A DNA stretch of 41,818 nt, taken from Guillardia theta CCMP2712. Taxonomy: Eukaryota; Cryptophyceae; Pyrenomonadales; Geminigeraceae. A program made the position numbers and the translations under genes. The notes under the pieces were generated by a model. The model saw nothing but the letters and a program-made list of their open reading frames with translations, had not been told where the DNA came from and ran no database searches. Positions 11,558 to 23,836 of the stretch are shown one piece after another. The DNA lies in contig NW_005434620.1 of the NCBI RefSeq assembly GCF_000315625.1, forward strand, positions 106,128-147,945. Direction: 5' to 3'. Every line of letters begins with the position of its first letter. Position 1 is the first letter of the stretch.

Positions 11558-12065
11558 GGTCGCCAGCAATTTCAACTCGACTTCGGGTCAAATTTGAAAT
11601 CCAACCCAAGAAATGTTGCAGAGGACCAGAATTCCTGCCACCAAGAGTCAAATCCAACGGAAAATAACCGCCGTCCCATCACTGAAAGTGGGCCGGGCCG
11701 GTGAGTCGCCGCTCACCTGCATCGGCCCGTGACACCGGCGGAGTCCTGGACTCGGGAGTCGAACTCCGTGAGGCCCCGGGGCCCGGACCGTACCGGGGGT
11801 TGCCCCTGCCCCTGTCGCTCACCTTCCGCGGGCACTGTCATCAACTCTTTACTCAAAGTTATCAGCTCAGGATGATCAGAACTTCGGAAAAAGGGCCAGA
11901 GACCCTTTGAGTCTCCTGGTCTCCGATCACCTCGGACACTCCGCCGGGCTCGAAACTATGATTATGGTCGGCGAGCCTCCGAGTCAGTTGTGAGGTTCAC
12001 GGCCAACATTTGACCTTTTTCTTTCACTTCACGATTCGATTCGATTCAAACTCCACCCTTCGGCA
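11558..12065. other. Divergent intergenic region with GC-rich repeat copy
   Basis: Region between the divergently oriented genes at 11557 (-) and 12066 (+). 11690-11840 is a GC-rich repeat copy beginning GGGCCGGGCCGGTG, the same 14-mer found at about 22009. At 11848-11862 it carries the TTTACTCAAAGTTA block. Promoters for both flanking genes should lie here, but I see no TATA box or other defined element. Confidence 0.5.
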
Positions 12066-14042
12066 ATGCTAAGCGCTGAGGAGCGCATGCTCGCAGCCGT
12101 AGCGCGGGCTCGAGGGGGAGGACGAGGAGGAGGACGAGGACGAGGAGCAGGAGCAGGAGGAGCAGGAGGAGCAGGAGGAGCAGGAGGAGCAGGAGGAGCA
12201 GGAGTGCTATTAGAGCTTATCACAAGGCATGATGGTTCAAAACGCCAGGCATGGAGAGTAGGGGGACCACCAGATCCAGTGTCAGAGCTTGCGACGCTAT
12301 CGGGATATGCTGGTGCGTTCAGCTCCGAGCAAGAGAAGCGTCAAGAAGAAATCACAGCAGGGGATAGAAGAAGCGTCAGGGAGGAGATTTTGCTGTCCCG
12401 TCAAGCTACACGCTCGCAGATTGTCGACGGGAGGAGTTTGAATCACATGGAACCCAAGGATGCGTCAGCCATGTGCTCTAGTAGCTCTGGTATGGTTCCT
12501 GACTCTCGGCCACGACCTGTGACAACAACAAGTGAACCTGCGGAGGTTCCGCCTTCCTCTCACGTGGGCGTTGGGCTGAAGTTACGGCAAAGGGGCTCAC
12601 AATTCGAAATCCTCGAAATTGTTTATGATTCTCCCGCATGGAAGTCATCGCTGGCTATAGGAGACAAGATCGTAGACTTTGATGGCTCCCTTTGCGCACG
12701 TCTCAGGTCTGGTGCAGGTGAGCGTCGATGGATTTCCTGTCGAGAACTTGAGCTTGTCCGAGGTACCTGCTTGCTTGACTGCTAACGGTCTGAGATCCCC
12801 TCAAAGGTGGTCAGGAGGATCATGGGCCCTGAAGGCTCCACTGTGACTTTGACGACTGATACAGCAACTCTCGCACTGAGAAGGAGCAAGGTGACGATAC
12901 TCCTCAGATCCTCTCCGAACCTGAGCAACGCCGCAGCCTACCTCGACAGCTCTGTCCTCGATGGCCAGGCAGCTAAACAAAGCTGAACACGCATCTTCTC
13001 ACGCTCCTTCATCGTTGCGATACCAGGCGATGAGAGGAAGAAAGATAGAAGCTCATGCCTCCTGACATGCTTCTGCTGCAGGTCAATCTCGGTATCAAGG
13101 ATCGGTCCGAGCCTGTCAATCCTCCTGGCGCTGCTCCGGTCAGTGACGGGGCTACCTCGACCATCCGTGCCAAGCTGCTTGAGGAGTGGAACACCATCAA
13201 GTTTGGATCGAGCTATGCCCCGGCTGCTCGGGAATCCAGTCAGAGACAGCAGCTGCCCAGCATGGCCTCCACATCCATGAAGGACAACCTCGCCTCCTCC
13301 AGCTCGCATTCCAGCCTGGCACCATCGCTCAGCAAGGAGGCGCAACCGCAGGAGGCGCAAGGGGGCCCAGCAAGGAGCCTGTCCAGTGGTGATCGGAACC
13401 CACGCGTGGACCAGGAGGAGGTGGAAGAGTCGTTTGTGAGGAACCTGGAGAACTACCAGCAGCGGATCGAGGAAGCTCACAGCTCCTCCGGGTCCAGGGA
13501 TATCCTGCAAGTCCCGCAGGAATACCCCGGGCGGGGAGTCCGCGTGCTGGATGAGACCAAGATGAAGGAGGAGCTGCCGGGGCAGAACCTCGGACGTCCG
13601 ACTGTACCGAGCAAGGGGCAGGTCGATGATCGAGAGGGTGAGGAGGAGGGCGATGACGTGACCCTGCAGGGGCTAGTCTCCTCTCAGCAGGAGAGCTGGG
13701 AAGAGGTTGGAAGGAAGAAGCGGGAGGCCTACAGCCGGGGGGTGGAGGTGAAGCAGCTGCTGGAGGGGGATGAAATGGACGTGGCAGAGGACGTGTCAGA
13801 CTCGCAGGGGCTGGCGAAACTCTTGGCTTCCATCGAGCAGATGCATCGCAACGTGACCAAGAAGGCTCTCGACACATTCCTGCGCCTCTACGAGGAAGAT
13901 GATCTGAAGAGCATCAAAGTCGCTCTCGAGCACATCCGTGAGGCTCATGACGGCATCCGCGCCATGGCGATCGAAGCGCTCGAGGCTCTTGCAGTGACAC
14001 CTGGGATCAGGTGAACAATCTTCATCCTCCTCTCCTCTTACA

Positions 14043-14091
<49 letters not shown>

Positions 14092-16844
14092 TTCCTCATG
14101 CTCTTCCTCCTCGTTTTCCTCTTATTCAATCCCGTTGTTTGTCCTCTTCCTCGTCCTCACTGTCGCCCATCGGTTTAACTTTGCTCCCCTCTCCCCTCCC
14201 TGCCTTTTCCCCACACTTATGAATGTGTCGGCAGGGCGGCAGTGGCAAGCGTGCTGGCAGAGATCGAAGAGAACTTTTCGTTCATCAAGAATGCGGCTAA
14301 GCAAGTCATGAAAGGAGACGTTTCTTTCCTCTTGAAGTACCAAGAGAGCAAACATACGGCCGTGAGCTCCTCGGAGTCCAGCTGGACAGACTCAGGTTCA
14401 CGCGGCGTTCTCAGCTCTCTTGTGCTCGAGTGCGTGACTCCCTGACGATGGCAGAGTCCGAGGAGGAGAGCCAGGCCGGAGAGCAACGTGCTCCTGCTCT
14501 GCATGACAAACAGGAGGGGGAGGACGGTCGGCTCGACGATGCTGAGCGGCATGTCCTGGGGAGGAGGAGACTTGGGTTGATGTGGCAGCAGGTTCAAGCG
14601 AGACTTCGATAGCCTCCAGTATCTTCGCAGCGAGACGAACAAGCCGACGGACATGGCGCAGGAGCTCAAGAACGCGGCGATCGTGAGCGAGATGAGGAGG
14701 GAGAGGAGGGTCTGATGTCAGCAAGCAGATCTTTCCCTTCCTCAAGCTGCTCGAGTCTGAGCTGGATAAAGAGCAACACATCGATGTGCGGGGGATGCAG
14801 GGGCTGCTGGACGTGAACGTGGAGAAGCTCGGGCTCGACCGCGACTATGCGGGGGACATGATGGTAGGTGACTCCTCAGCTCCCCTCCAGCTGCTGACGT
14901 GGCAACCCCGCAGATGCTCTCCAAGGTCTCGTTCGCCAACCCCACCAGGATCGCTCGAGCTGGGCTCGACGGGCACCAGAGCATCAGCTTCTGTGCTTGG
15001 CAGCAGAGCTGCTCGCATGCTCACATCCTCCCCGTCTACTTCGCGGGGGGCCCGGACCTCTTCTTCGTGCCCCGCATGCCCCTCGTGCTCGCTCAGGCCT
15101 ACATCGACGAGCACTCGGCCGTCAGCGACCGCATCCAGCGCGAGCTGATCGTCCTGCAGGTGGGCTTGCAGACCGCCTGGGCTCTAGAGCATCTTCACGG
15201 GGAGGGTATCCTCCACCTCGACGTGAACCCCAGCAACGTCGTCGTCAGGTCTCACGCCGTCTTCGACACCGACGGAAGAGTCTCCACCCGCCATGGCTCC
15301 GTGACCTTCGGCACCCCCAAGACTCCAGGAGGTTCTCAGCTGCACACGCGGCCCTTCCACTACATCCACGCGATGCTGGCTGACTTCTCCCTCACCTCTC
15401 GCTCGCGCGACTCTCACACGACCATCGACGCCTTCGCGTACAAGGACATCTCCAAGCAGCCCGACAAGACCGGAGGCTCTCCCCAGTACTGGGCCCCCGA
15501 GCAGATTCTGCCCGGCTACTCCTTCTGGGGCAAGATCGCCTCCCCGCGCGACTGCCCGATCCACATCGAGGCTCCGATCATGGACTACGTGGACAGCTGG
15601 GGGTGGGCGGCGACGATGGTGAGGCTGCTGGGCTGCACGCGGCTCATGTGGGACATCGGGTACAGCGCCTTCGCCGAGTGGCTGAGGAGCGACGAGTCGC
15701 TGGAGCGCATGCCCATGGGCCTTGGTTACCTCCTCGCCGACTGCCTCAAGATTCAGCCCTCCTCTCGCCCGTCCTGCGCCAAGGTCTCTCACAGGATGAT
15801 GGAGCTGCTGGAGATCCTCACCAAGTCAGCTGGGTACAACGTGGAGAAGTTCCACGCTGTGCTGGAGCCCAAGGCCATGATCCCCTTCGCCCGCTCCCAG
15901 CAGTACGTCACGTCCCTCCTTCTCGACAAGACCGACCCGCAGACCCGCGGCTCCTGCACCCTCCTCGCAAAGCTCCTGCGCATCTTCGGGCCCTTTGACG
16001 AGGCTCTCACGATCACTCTCGATGCCCTTGAGATGAAGAAGATGAGCATGACGGCCGGGAGGAACGACTCGCAGGCCCCAGCAGACGCCGAGCTGGCGCG
16101 TTACCTCGCAGCTGCAGGCTCAGCTCACTCCAAGGTAGGAAACCTCGAGCAGGCCGCGAACTTCTACGAGGAGGCTCTGGAGGTCTACCACCGGTCGCTC
16201 GTGCCCAATCATCCCTCCATCGCCGCCTTGCTCAACAACTTCGGCGTGCTGTATGAGCACATGGGCGAGTACGACAGAGCTATGGAGATGCATGAGAAGG
16301 CGCTGGGGATGCGGCAGGAGGTGCTGGGGGAGTGGAACACGGACGTGTCGGTCTCCCTCAACAACCTCGCGATCCTCCACAGGCGGTTGGGCAACTACAA
16401 GCAGGCGCTGCCGCTCTACGAGAGGAGCTTGGCGATCCGCCAGCGGTCGCTGGGGGAGACGCACGTGGCAGTCGCAGTCTCGTTGAACAACCTCGGCCAG
16501 TGCTATCGGCACATGGGAGAACCGCTCAAGGCTCTGCCGATGCACGAGCAGGTAAGATGCAGCTCCTAGCGGGTCAAGGACAAGCCTGATGCCCCACAGG
16601 CTCTCAAGATCTTCGAACAAGCTCTGGGTGCAAACCATCCCAACGTCACAGCAGGTCCCTTCATTCCGAGCTCTTTTCCTCGGTTCTCATTCTTGTACAG
16701 CCTTGAACAACCTCGTCTCTCTCCTGGAGCAGGTAACTCTCGCCCTATACTCTACCTCTGTTGCTGACTTGCCTCCTTCAGCTCGGCCGCTACGACGAGG
16801 CTCTTCCTCTATACGAGCGACGCTTGGCCGTCGACACAGACTAA
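12066..16844 (+). CDS. PDZ - divergent protein kinase - TPR multidomain protein
   Basis: The N terminus has a Gly/Arg/Ala repeat from a GGAGCA microsatellite, then a PDZ domain: VGVGLKLRQRGSQFEI, SPAWKSSLAIGDKI, joined over a 46 nt intron (12672-12717) to VSVDGFPVENLSLSE, then GPEGSTVTLT. A long exon (13076-14011) is polar and ends in helices resembling HEAT/ARM repeats (KSIKVALEHIREAHDGI). From 14899 comes a kinase domain: HILPVYF, ALEHLHGEGILHLDVNPSN (catalytic loop, HLD instead of HRD and Asn in place of the usual Lys), MLADFSLT (DFG position) and PQYWAPEQIL (APE). I see no glycine-rich loop and no clear VAIK lysine, so it may be a pseudokinase. The C terminus has at least four TPRs of the kinesin-light-chain type, e.g. 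SLNNLAILHRRLGNYKQAL and LGRYDEALPLYERRLAV. Exons at 14240-14900 are poorly resolved; a split into a PDZ gene and a kinase-TPR gene is the main alternative. Confidence 0.65.
14042..14120. repeat. CTCCTG hexanucleotide microsatellite in an intron
   Basis: Repeated CTGCTC units lie inside the intron that starts with GTGAACAATC at 14012 and ends near 14233. The same motif fills an intron of the dioxygenase at about 4706-4738, so this hexamer is a favoured intronic microsatellite in this genome. Confidence 0.8.
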
Positions 16845-17035
16845 CGCAAACCAGGATAGCCGCTCACAGTCTGAAGTCTTTAGTGTCTTGTCATGAACTT
16901 GTAATGAAGATTTTACATGCCAACGGTCTAGCAAAAGGGCATAGGATGCTTTTCGCTTACTCATGGTGGTTATACATTTCATGCTGATGGATTCGACTGT
17001 ATCTGGACGCATCTCTTTCAACCCTACCGATCGTG

Positions 17036-20000
17036 TCAGAGCTCGGAGTTCACCATGAAGAAAATGACAAACCGCATGTAATGTGTCGTCCCCGTCTTGA
17101 AGGCCAAGTTTTCTATGAACTCCATGTCGTGCGAGATCACAATCAGCTGAAATGTGTCTGACTCCGCCTTTCGTTCATTCACCAGCCGTGAAAGGGCATC
17201 AGTGAATCCCTCTATATTCCTGAAGGACGGGTCAGCACAGGACTAGCGTCTCGGTCAAAACTTCAGTGCTTCTTTCAGCTCACTTTGCGTCTAGGTTCGA
17301 TGTTGGCTCATCCAACGCTAGGATCCTGCGATCAATTCAGAGGGGTCTTTGAGAGACGATCTGCAAATACCCGCAGTTGTGACAGAATGTTTCTGCAAGT
17401 GCAAGCCTGACGACCAAGGAGGCTAAGACCTGTTCTGTATATCAGAGAGCTGTGATCTTCTATGATCAGTGGACACCTTCTGTCCTGCAGAACACCTTCC
17501 GCGCATATCCAGCTCAACAGCATCTAGACATTTCATGACCTTGACAATTTGAATGAGTGGCACATTAAAACATATCAACCTATACCAGGCGATAGTTGTG
17601 AGTCCGGCGATTGTTGGATTCGTCGACATCCGTTTTGATTTCGATGTAAGCGATATCATCGCCCCGATAGGTATTCTGTCGAAAGCTTACAATTTGATAA
17701 GGAGATTGGTATTCTGACCTGCCAGAACTCTTTCAAAGACTGATTGATCTGCTCCATCTGACGAAGCAAGACTCAACTTAAAACTAATTACCAATTGGTG
17801 GGACTTCACCTTTAACGTGTGAAACTTGACAAGAGCTCTGTCTAATGCTTTGTAGCTCTTGTCTAAGTCTTGTTCAGCGATTCTTTTCGCATTAAGCTTC
17901 ACAAGCTCCAAAGCATAAATCTTATCGATATCTTGGTATTCACTTTTACGTAGTTCTGACTCGCATCCCCGTATTCCCTCGGCATCCCGTTCCTGCGAAG
18001 CATTTGAATTTCCCGATTCGTCATTAGTTGGAAACAAACCAAAGATCCACGGATTTGATTTATTGTGGCTTTGATGCCATCCACTCTTTGGATCAACTCT
18101 TTTTGTTTCTATCAGCATTTTCTGTTATATGAACACTAATCTGCAAGCAAAAGTACTCGTTTTAGGTCTTGGATTTTGCTTGCGCTCGGGATCTCTTTTC
18201 GAATAGCAGCAATATCCCGATGGCATTGCTCACAATCGCTTTCACATTTTTTGAACTTCAAAAAGGCTTCGATGGACCTGAAAGACTTTGAGATAAGCAG
18301 CCTTGATATAACATTCATCACCAAATCATTTCTTGCATGTTTCTGTCTGATTCCTGGTTTCCTTTATCGATGCTAATCTCGCTTAACCTGCTCTCATATT
18401 CCTGATACGAGTGAGGTCGACATCACATGGTTGATTCATTTCTTACCTTCTGCTTTTTCTCTTCCTCTTTAATTCTTCCTTCCACATCACGAATTGCCTT
18501 GTCTAGCGAGCTTCTCGAAGAATTATATATTTCTGAGTCGAACGATTTCAACTGGAATAATTTCTCCTTCATCGAGTGAAGCTGGGAAAGGAATTATTCG
18601 AACGGAATTTGAAAGGATGCAGGCTACCTTAGAATCGTTCTCGTTTTGAAGAGAATCAATTTCTTTTTGTAAGTTCTTTTTTTCTGCTTCCTTTTCAGAA
18701 AGCAATTTTTCATCGTGCACTTGATCTTTTTGTGCCTTCTGGATTTCTATGATGGCGTTTTCCTTTTGTTTCTTGAACCCTTCGAGTTCACGTTGATTTT
18801 GTAACTTTGTCTGATCGAATTTTTCCTTTTCACTTGAGAATAACGATACTTTCTTCTGCAAAGAATTCTCTTTCTCTTGGCACACCTCTCTCTCTTTGAA
18901 TAGAGCATCTATCTTTGTGTCCAATTCGATACAAGCATCTTGTAATTCTTTCTTTCTGGCAATCAAGCTTTCATATGAAGAATTTTGACCATCATCCTGA
19001 GCAGTATCGGAGACCTTGGAATCCGAAAGTTCTGATTTCATTCTTGCAAGAGACTTAAGATCCATCTCATCCAATATACTTGTCAATTGATTTACCTTCT
19101 CATCATGCTCCTCTGCCTCTTGTTTGCGCTTTGTCAATGCTTCTTGGGAGTCGATGGCAGAAGCTTTGATTGCAGAAAGTTCCTCCGCTTCTTTTGACTT
19201 CTCCAAAAGCTGAGCCTCAAGTCCTTTCAGTTCTTGCCGAAGCTCGCATGCATGCGCGACATGTCCGATCTTTTTGTCCACTTCCATGATTTGCTCTTCG
19301 AGTTTTTTCAAGACTTCGGGTGTGACATCTGCCTGTAGCGATGCGCATTTTGATTTTATCTTTTCCAGCTGTCTCTCCGATTCCACCTGTTTTGCACAAA
19401 TTGGACATTTATGATGTTCAGAAGCAAATTTTTCAAAAGTTTCAACCAAAGATTTCAGGCTCCTATTTGCAACACACTGCTGATTTAGAATTTCCTTATC
19501 ATTGTTCAAACTTTTGGTCAATCTTTCTAGGTTCGCATCAACGTCCGAACCTAGCATGGATTCTCGGGTTGCTCCTCCCTTGACAGCAGATTCTTGAGAT
19601 CGATTTCTTAGGTCTTCACAACTCTTTTTGAGCTCATCCATTTCTGAACTGACTTTGCGAAGATTAGAATCTGAAGTTTCCAGAGTTTGTTGATGTTGAA
19701 ACATCTCATTTTTGATTCTGTCCATGTTCCGTCTACTTTCTTGGGACAATGTCGCGATGTCGTTTGCATTTTGCAGGGATTCCAGGTCGGGGCGAAACTT
19801 CATTATTTCTTGAAATTTTCTATCATTTTGGGCAAGTATTTCATTGGCTTTTGCAAGACGCGATTCGTAATCTCGTTGCTTATGTTTCCAGGATATGTAT
19901 TCGTCATGTTCGCATCTCCTCCTATTCAGTTCAGCTTCAATTTGTTCCATTTCAAGCTTCTTGTTCTCTTTCTCACCCCTAAATTCATCAATCCTCCTTG

Positions 20001-21507
20001 TAAACCGTTCTTGGCCACCTGATTCCTTGAGTTCATCCAATTCTTGCTGAACTTTCGTGATTTCAACCTCCCGTTCTTCCCACATTTTGTCATTGGAAGA
20101 GAGAAGAGATTGCTTTTCGTTCAGGATTTTGATTTGTTTTTCAGCATCATCCATTACCTCTTTCTTTCTATCCTGAAGATCTGCATTCGATTTTGTTTTG
20201 TACTGAAGATGACTGATAATCTTGTGACACTCCAAGAAGTAAGCCTTTTTCTTTTCCAGATCTATCTGATGCTGACTTTGTTGTGCATTGATAGCATCTC
20301 CAAATACACGAGAAAACGACGATTCTATACTAATCCCCACTTCATTCACATCTGTTTTGTCAAGTGAATATTCACTTGCGATATCCTTACAGAATTTGAG
20401 CCTTTCCTCTTTTTTCGTTTCCAGGAGTTGCTTGTCTCTAATGAGATTGCTTTTGTCATTCTTGAGCCGTGAAATATTCTCCTGACAGTCATTCAACTTG
20501 CCTTTCACATCGTTCTCTTCGTTTACAAGATTTTCGAAAGATTCTTGACAATCGCGGTCTTGGACCTTCAAATCTGCCAAGAGCGATTCCAATGTATTCA
20601 CATCCTCGGTAAATTCCTGTTTCACGTCTGCTTCTGCTTGGGCTTTGAATTTTTCAAGAGTCTCAAGCCTTCCTTCCAAGCTTTTCACTTGAGTTTCTTT
20701 GTCAGCGTATTCATCAATCGTATTGGACAAATTTTGCAGCTCTTGTTCAGCGTTCTTGCAGTTCTTTTCATGCATTTCAATCTGTCTTTTCCCCTCTTCA
20801 CTCCTTTGCTGATAATTTTGAAGATTTTCTCGTTGTTGCTTTGCATGATCTCTGTTTGTCCGTAACCTGTTGACTCTTTCGTGAATTTCTTTCAATTCAG
20901 TTTTTGTTTCCTGCTGGGTCTTCCTAATTGATTCAAGCGCCTTCGCATATTTTGTCGAAGCAAATATCGCATCGAATTTCTCTTTGATGGACCTTGAATC
21001 CCCAAGAATCCAGTTCGACTCTTCCTGATGACAGAATATGACATGTTGCAACAGTGCTTTTGTCACACCCATCATTATGGGGACAACATTGTCATCGCCA
21101 CATTTTCTGTTCATGGACTCAGCTTCCTTGTTGGCACTCTTGATTTCAATTTCGCTGCTCACTTTCCTGTACTGCTGCTTTTGTTCCGACTTGTTGGCAA
21201 GCTCAAAAGTCTGCTTGACTGTTACTTGCTCTCCGTTGAGACGAGAGAATCGCATTCGAATCAGAGACGAGGTCTTGGTCCTGTTCGACGCTCTGGGGTC
21301 GTGGATGAAGGATTGTCCGGAAGATGCATGGGGGGGAAGCGCCCCGGATGTGATCATTCGCAAGCATTCGATGATGGTAGTTTTCCCACTTCCATTCTTT
21401 CCCAGAATCAGAGTGAGAGGGCATCCGAATTGAATTGTCTGCTTATCACGGTCATCTGGTCCGTATGACCTGATTCCTTGAATGAGGAGCTTGTCTACTG
21501 TCGTCAT
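17036..21507 (-). CDS. RAD50: RAD50, double-strand-break repair ATPase
   Basis: RAD50 is the SMC-like ATPase of the MRE11-RAD50-NBS1 complex, which tethers and processes DNA breaks. Exon 1 (21507-18628, 960 codons) starts MTTVDKLLIQGIRSYGP and holds the Walker A motif GKNGSGKTT, the Q-loop FCHQEESNW, long coiled coils and the zinc hook CPICAKQ (about 19400). Exon 2 (18581-18447) continues the coil. Later short exons give SEYQDIDKIYALELVKLNAK, the C-terminal lobe with NTYRGDDIAYIEIKTD, the ABC signature ELDMRGRCSAGQK, VLASLVVRLALAETFCHNCG, Walker B with D-loop ILALDEPTSNLDAK and the H-loop LIVISHDMEF. The stop is at 17038-17036. Total length is about 1300 residues, the family norm, and every ATPase motif is present, so the gene looks intact. 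Its 3' end converges on the TPR gene with 191 bp between stops. Confidence 0.95.
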
Positions 21508-22690
21508 TCAACGGGTTCGCAAGAAAACCTGTTCTGTTCTTCTCTTACCCTTCTTTCCTTGTTCTGTTCTTCTCTTACCAATTCTTTCCTTCTTCCTTGC
21601 TCGCTTGCTGCCTTCCTCGCCCTGGGTGGTGCGGCTTTCTCAGCAACTCCTGGTCGCAAAGGGGGGTAGGGTGCTACACCCCATCCGTTCCCTCTCATGA
21701 CCCACCCTACCGAAGGACAATGCGATTGGTTGATCTACCCCATCTCTTGGTACATCTTATTACTACCCCTACCATCAATTTTATATCAAATCTCCAAGTT
21801 TTCCACCCGAACCACCGTGTTGTCTACCACCCCTTCACATCGATCGAGATAAACCACCCCCATAAGAATCCCCACCCTTCAATTCTCTGACCCCCTCTTC
21901 TCACGCATACGGTAGTACCCGCAGTTGTTTCTCAATTTCCCGCCAAATTCGAGGTTTGTGGTTCTCGGACCTCCGGCGAAAAGCGAACTTGCTACTACTG
22001 CAGTGCGGGCCGGGCCGGTGGCGTCGCCGGCCGGGTCACCAGGACGGCACGGCCCTCAGGGCTCCGGGCCCGGGGGCGGCCCGGCACTGTCCGACCGGGC
22101 CCGGCCCGGGCTCCGGGCCCGCTCACTCACTGTCAGTTATGGTATTAGTAAAAAGCCGTGAGATGGTAGGTTGGCCGGGCATGAAAGAATATTTTCAAAT
22201 TTGGTTCTAAACTTTTAATTTTCTGCAGAGATAATTTAAACATATTCAAAAGACACGGCGAATCGGAAAAGCTCGTGTTCACGGGAGAGAAAAACTCGCC
22301 CCCAAGCCCGCCTCCTCTTGACAACCCCCGGGCCCTGCAACCTTGCTTCGAGGCATGCAGGCGCCAACAGCGGCCATCGGGGACGTGAGGAAAGCAAGGA
22401 GAAGTCGACACTTGCGCATGGAGAGAAGAGGAAGAGGCCCAGGAGTGTGTCAGAGATCAACAAGTGATCGAGAGAGCAAACATCTTCAAATAAGGAAGGA
22501 AAAAAAATTAACAACAGAAGAGTGAACGCAGATGCAAGCAGAGTCTTGACCATTCTTGATCCAACAAGCTGAGCCAATAAGATCGCTACTACGCTAGACA
22601 GTACCCTGCCAACCCGACAATTTTCCTCGTTGAAACCGCAGAAGCAAAGATAGAAGGCGCATTATAGTTCATTTGCAGCAGATTGCAAGT
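21508..22690. other. Intergenic region with C-rich tract and GC-rich repeat
   Basis: The upstream region shared by RAD50 (-) and the first RWP-RK gene (+). 21520-21580 has a short duplicated TTGTTCTGTTCTTCTCTTAC word. 21680-21900 is C-rich and G-poor (CCACCCTACC, CTACCCC words). 22000-22140 is an extremely GC-rich repeat copy beginning GGGCCGGGCCGGTG. I see no gene. Promoters are expected but none can be defined. Confidence 0.5.
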
Positions 22691-23185
22691 ATGGATGAAT
22701 TGTACAACATGCACAGGACCGGAGGCTCCGTGACCGTCACGCCCAAGCGATCGGCTGACGGCAGGAGCGTCTATGACGTCCAGCTTGACCTGGCCATCGT
22801 CGAGCCTCTCTTCCACATGCGTCAGGAGGACGCGGCCAAGTTCTTGGTAAGCACACATGTTGCTATGCTTGCTTCTTGTCGAGTCCGCCTTGATGCGCGC
22901 GTGCTCTCAACCCGACCATGGCAGGGCATCTCCTTGACGAGCCTGAAGAAAGCCTGTCGCACCCTCGGCATCCAGCGATGGCCGTACGCGCGCATGCGCG
23001 ACAGGACGCGAGCAACCCGGCCCAGGCGGCAGGAGAAGCGCGGGATGACTGAGGCCCCGGAGGAGGAGCACGGGGGAGCGACGAAGGTCATCGAGGGTGA
23101 TGAGAAAGACGACGACAACAAGAACGATGGAGGAGGAGGTAAGGAGGAGGAGGAGGAGGAGGAGGAGGGCCAGGAGGGAGCCAAT

Positions 23186-23247
<62 letters not shown>

Positions 23248-23836
23248 AGACGAGGAGCTGGATGGGGAGCAGGAGAACGGCCTGGAGGGCAAAGCAGAAG
23301 GGAACAGGAAAGCAGTGGTGGTCGCCAAGTACAAGGCATTGGATCTGGAAAGCAAAGTCACAAAGATGAAAAATAATGTCACGTCCGCTGGCGAGGGGGA
23401 AGGAAACGTCAAACAAGAAGAGGAATCTGAGAATGCAGAGGGGCAGGCGACAATGGCGACGACGAGCAGCAGCAGCACTGGGCCCAGCACTCCCGGCGCC
23501 AGGCAACGGCAGCCCACGCATGACCTACAGGGCCCTGCCCCTCCAAGTCTCATGCCGCCTGCACCGCCCCCCGCCTCTCTTCCGAGCTCACAATCCAGCT
23601 CCGAGGTCAGCGCCAACGAGTCGTCAAGCAGCAGGACAGGCGACGCGGCGAGCAACGCACGTCGGAGCAGGGGGGTGACGAGGTCGCGGGAGTCGATCGA
23701 CAACAAGTGGCTGGACTGGTACTTGTCATGCGAGAAAGGCTTCAAGGCTTGTGACCGGGTGAGCGGCACTCACGGTGCGGCAGGCAGCCCGGTCCGACCC
23801 GGCCCAGTGACCTCAATTCGGAGCCTAGTACTGTAA
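22691..23836 (+). CDS. RWP-RK domain protein, copy A
   Basis: RWP-RK proteins are DNA-binding regulators in plants and algae (NIN/NLP and RKD families, nitrate response and gametogenesis). The domain spans a 78 nt phase-0 intron (about 22848-22925): MRQEDAAKFL joins GISLTSLKKACRTLGIQRWPYARM, giving the diagnostic LGIxRWPY. The usual Arg-Lys after RWPY is replaced by Ala-Arg. The intron has no stop and its length is a multiple of three, so its retention would insert 26 residues. Downstream come an acidic region with a (Glu-Asp)n tract from GACGAG repeats (23182-23250), a ~70-residue segment absent from copies B and C, a Pro/Ser-rich region and the end motif NKWLDWYLSCE. The N terminus (MDELYNMHRTGGSV) and C-terminal tail differ from B and C. 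The tail runs into a GC-rich repeat, so the true end may instead be a splice donor near 23759. Confidence 0.8.

Noticed and set aside
11770-11800. tRNA-like TCGAACTCC word in a GC-rich region
   Set aside because: No cloverleaf or acceptor stem could be folded around it; it belongs to the GC-rich repeat.
19687-20022. Several plus-strand frames across RAD50
   Set aside because: Antisense shadows of the RAD50 coiled-coil exon, which is intact on the other strand.
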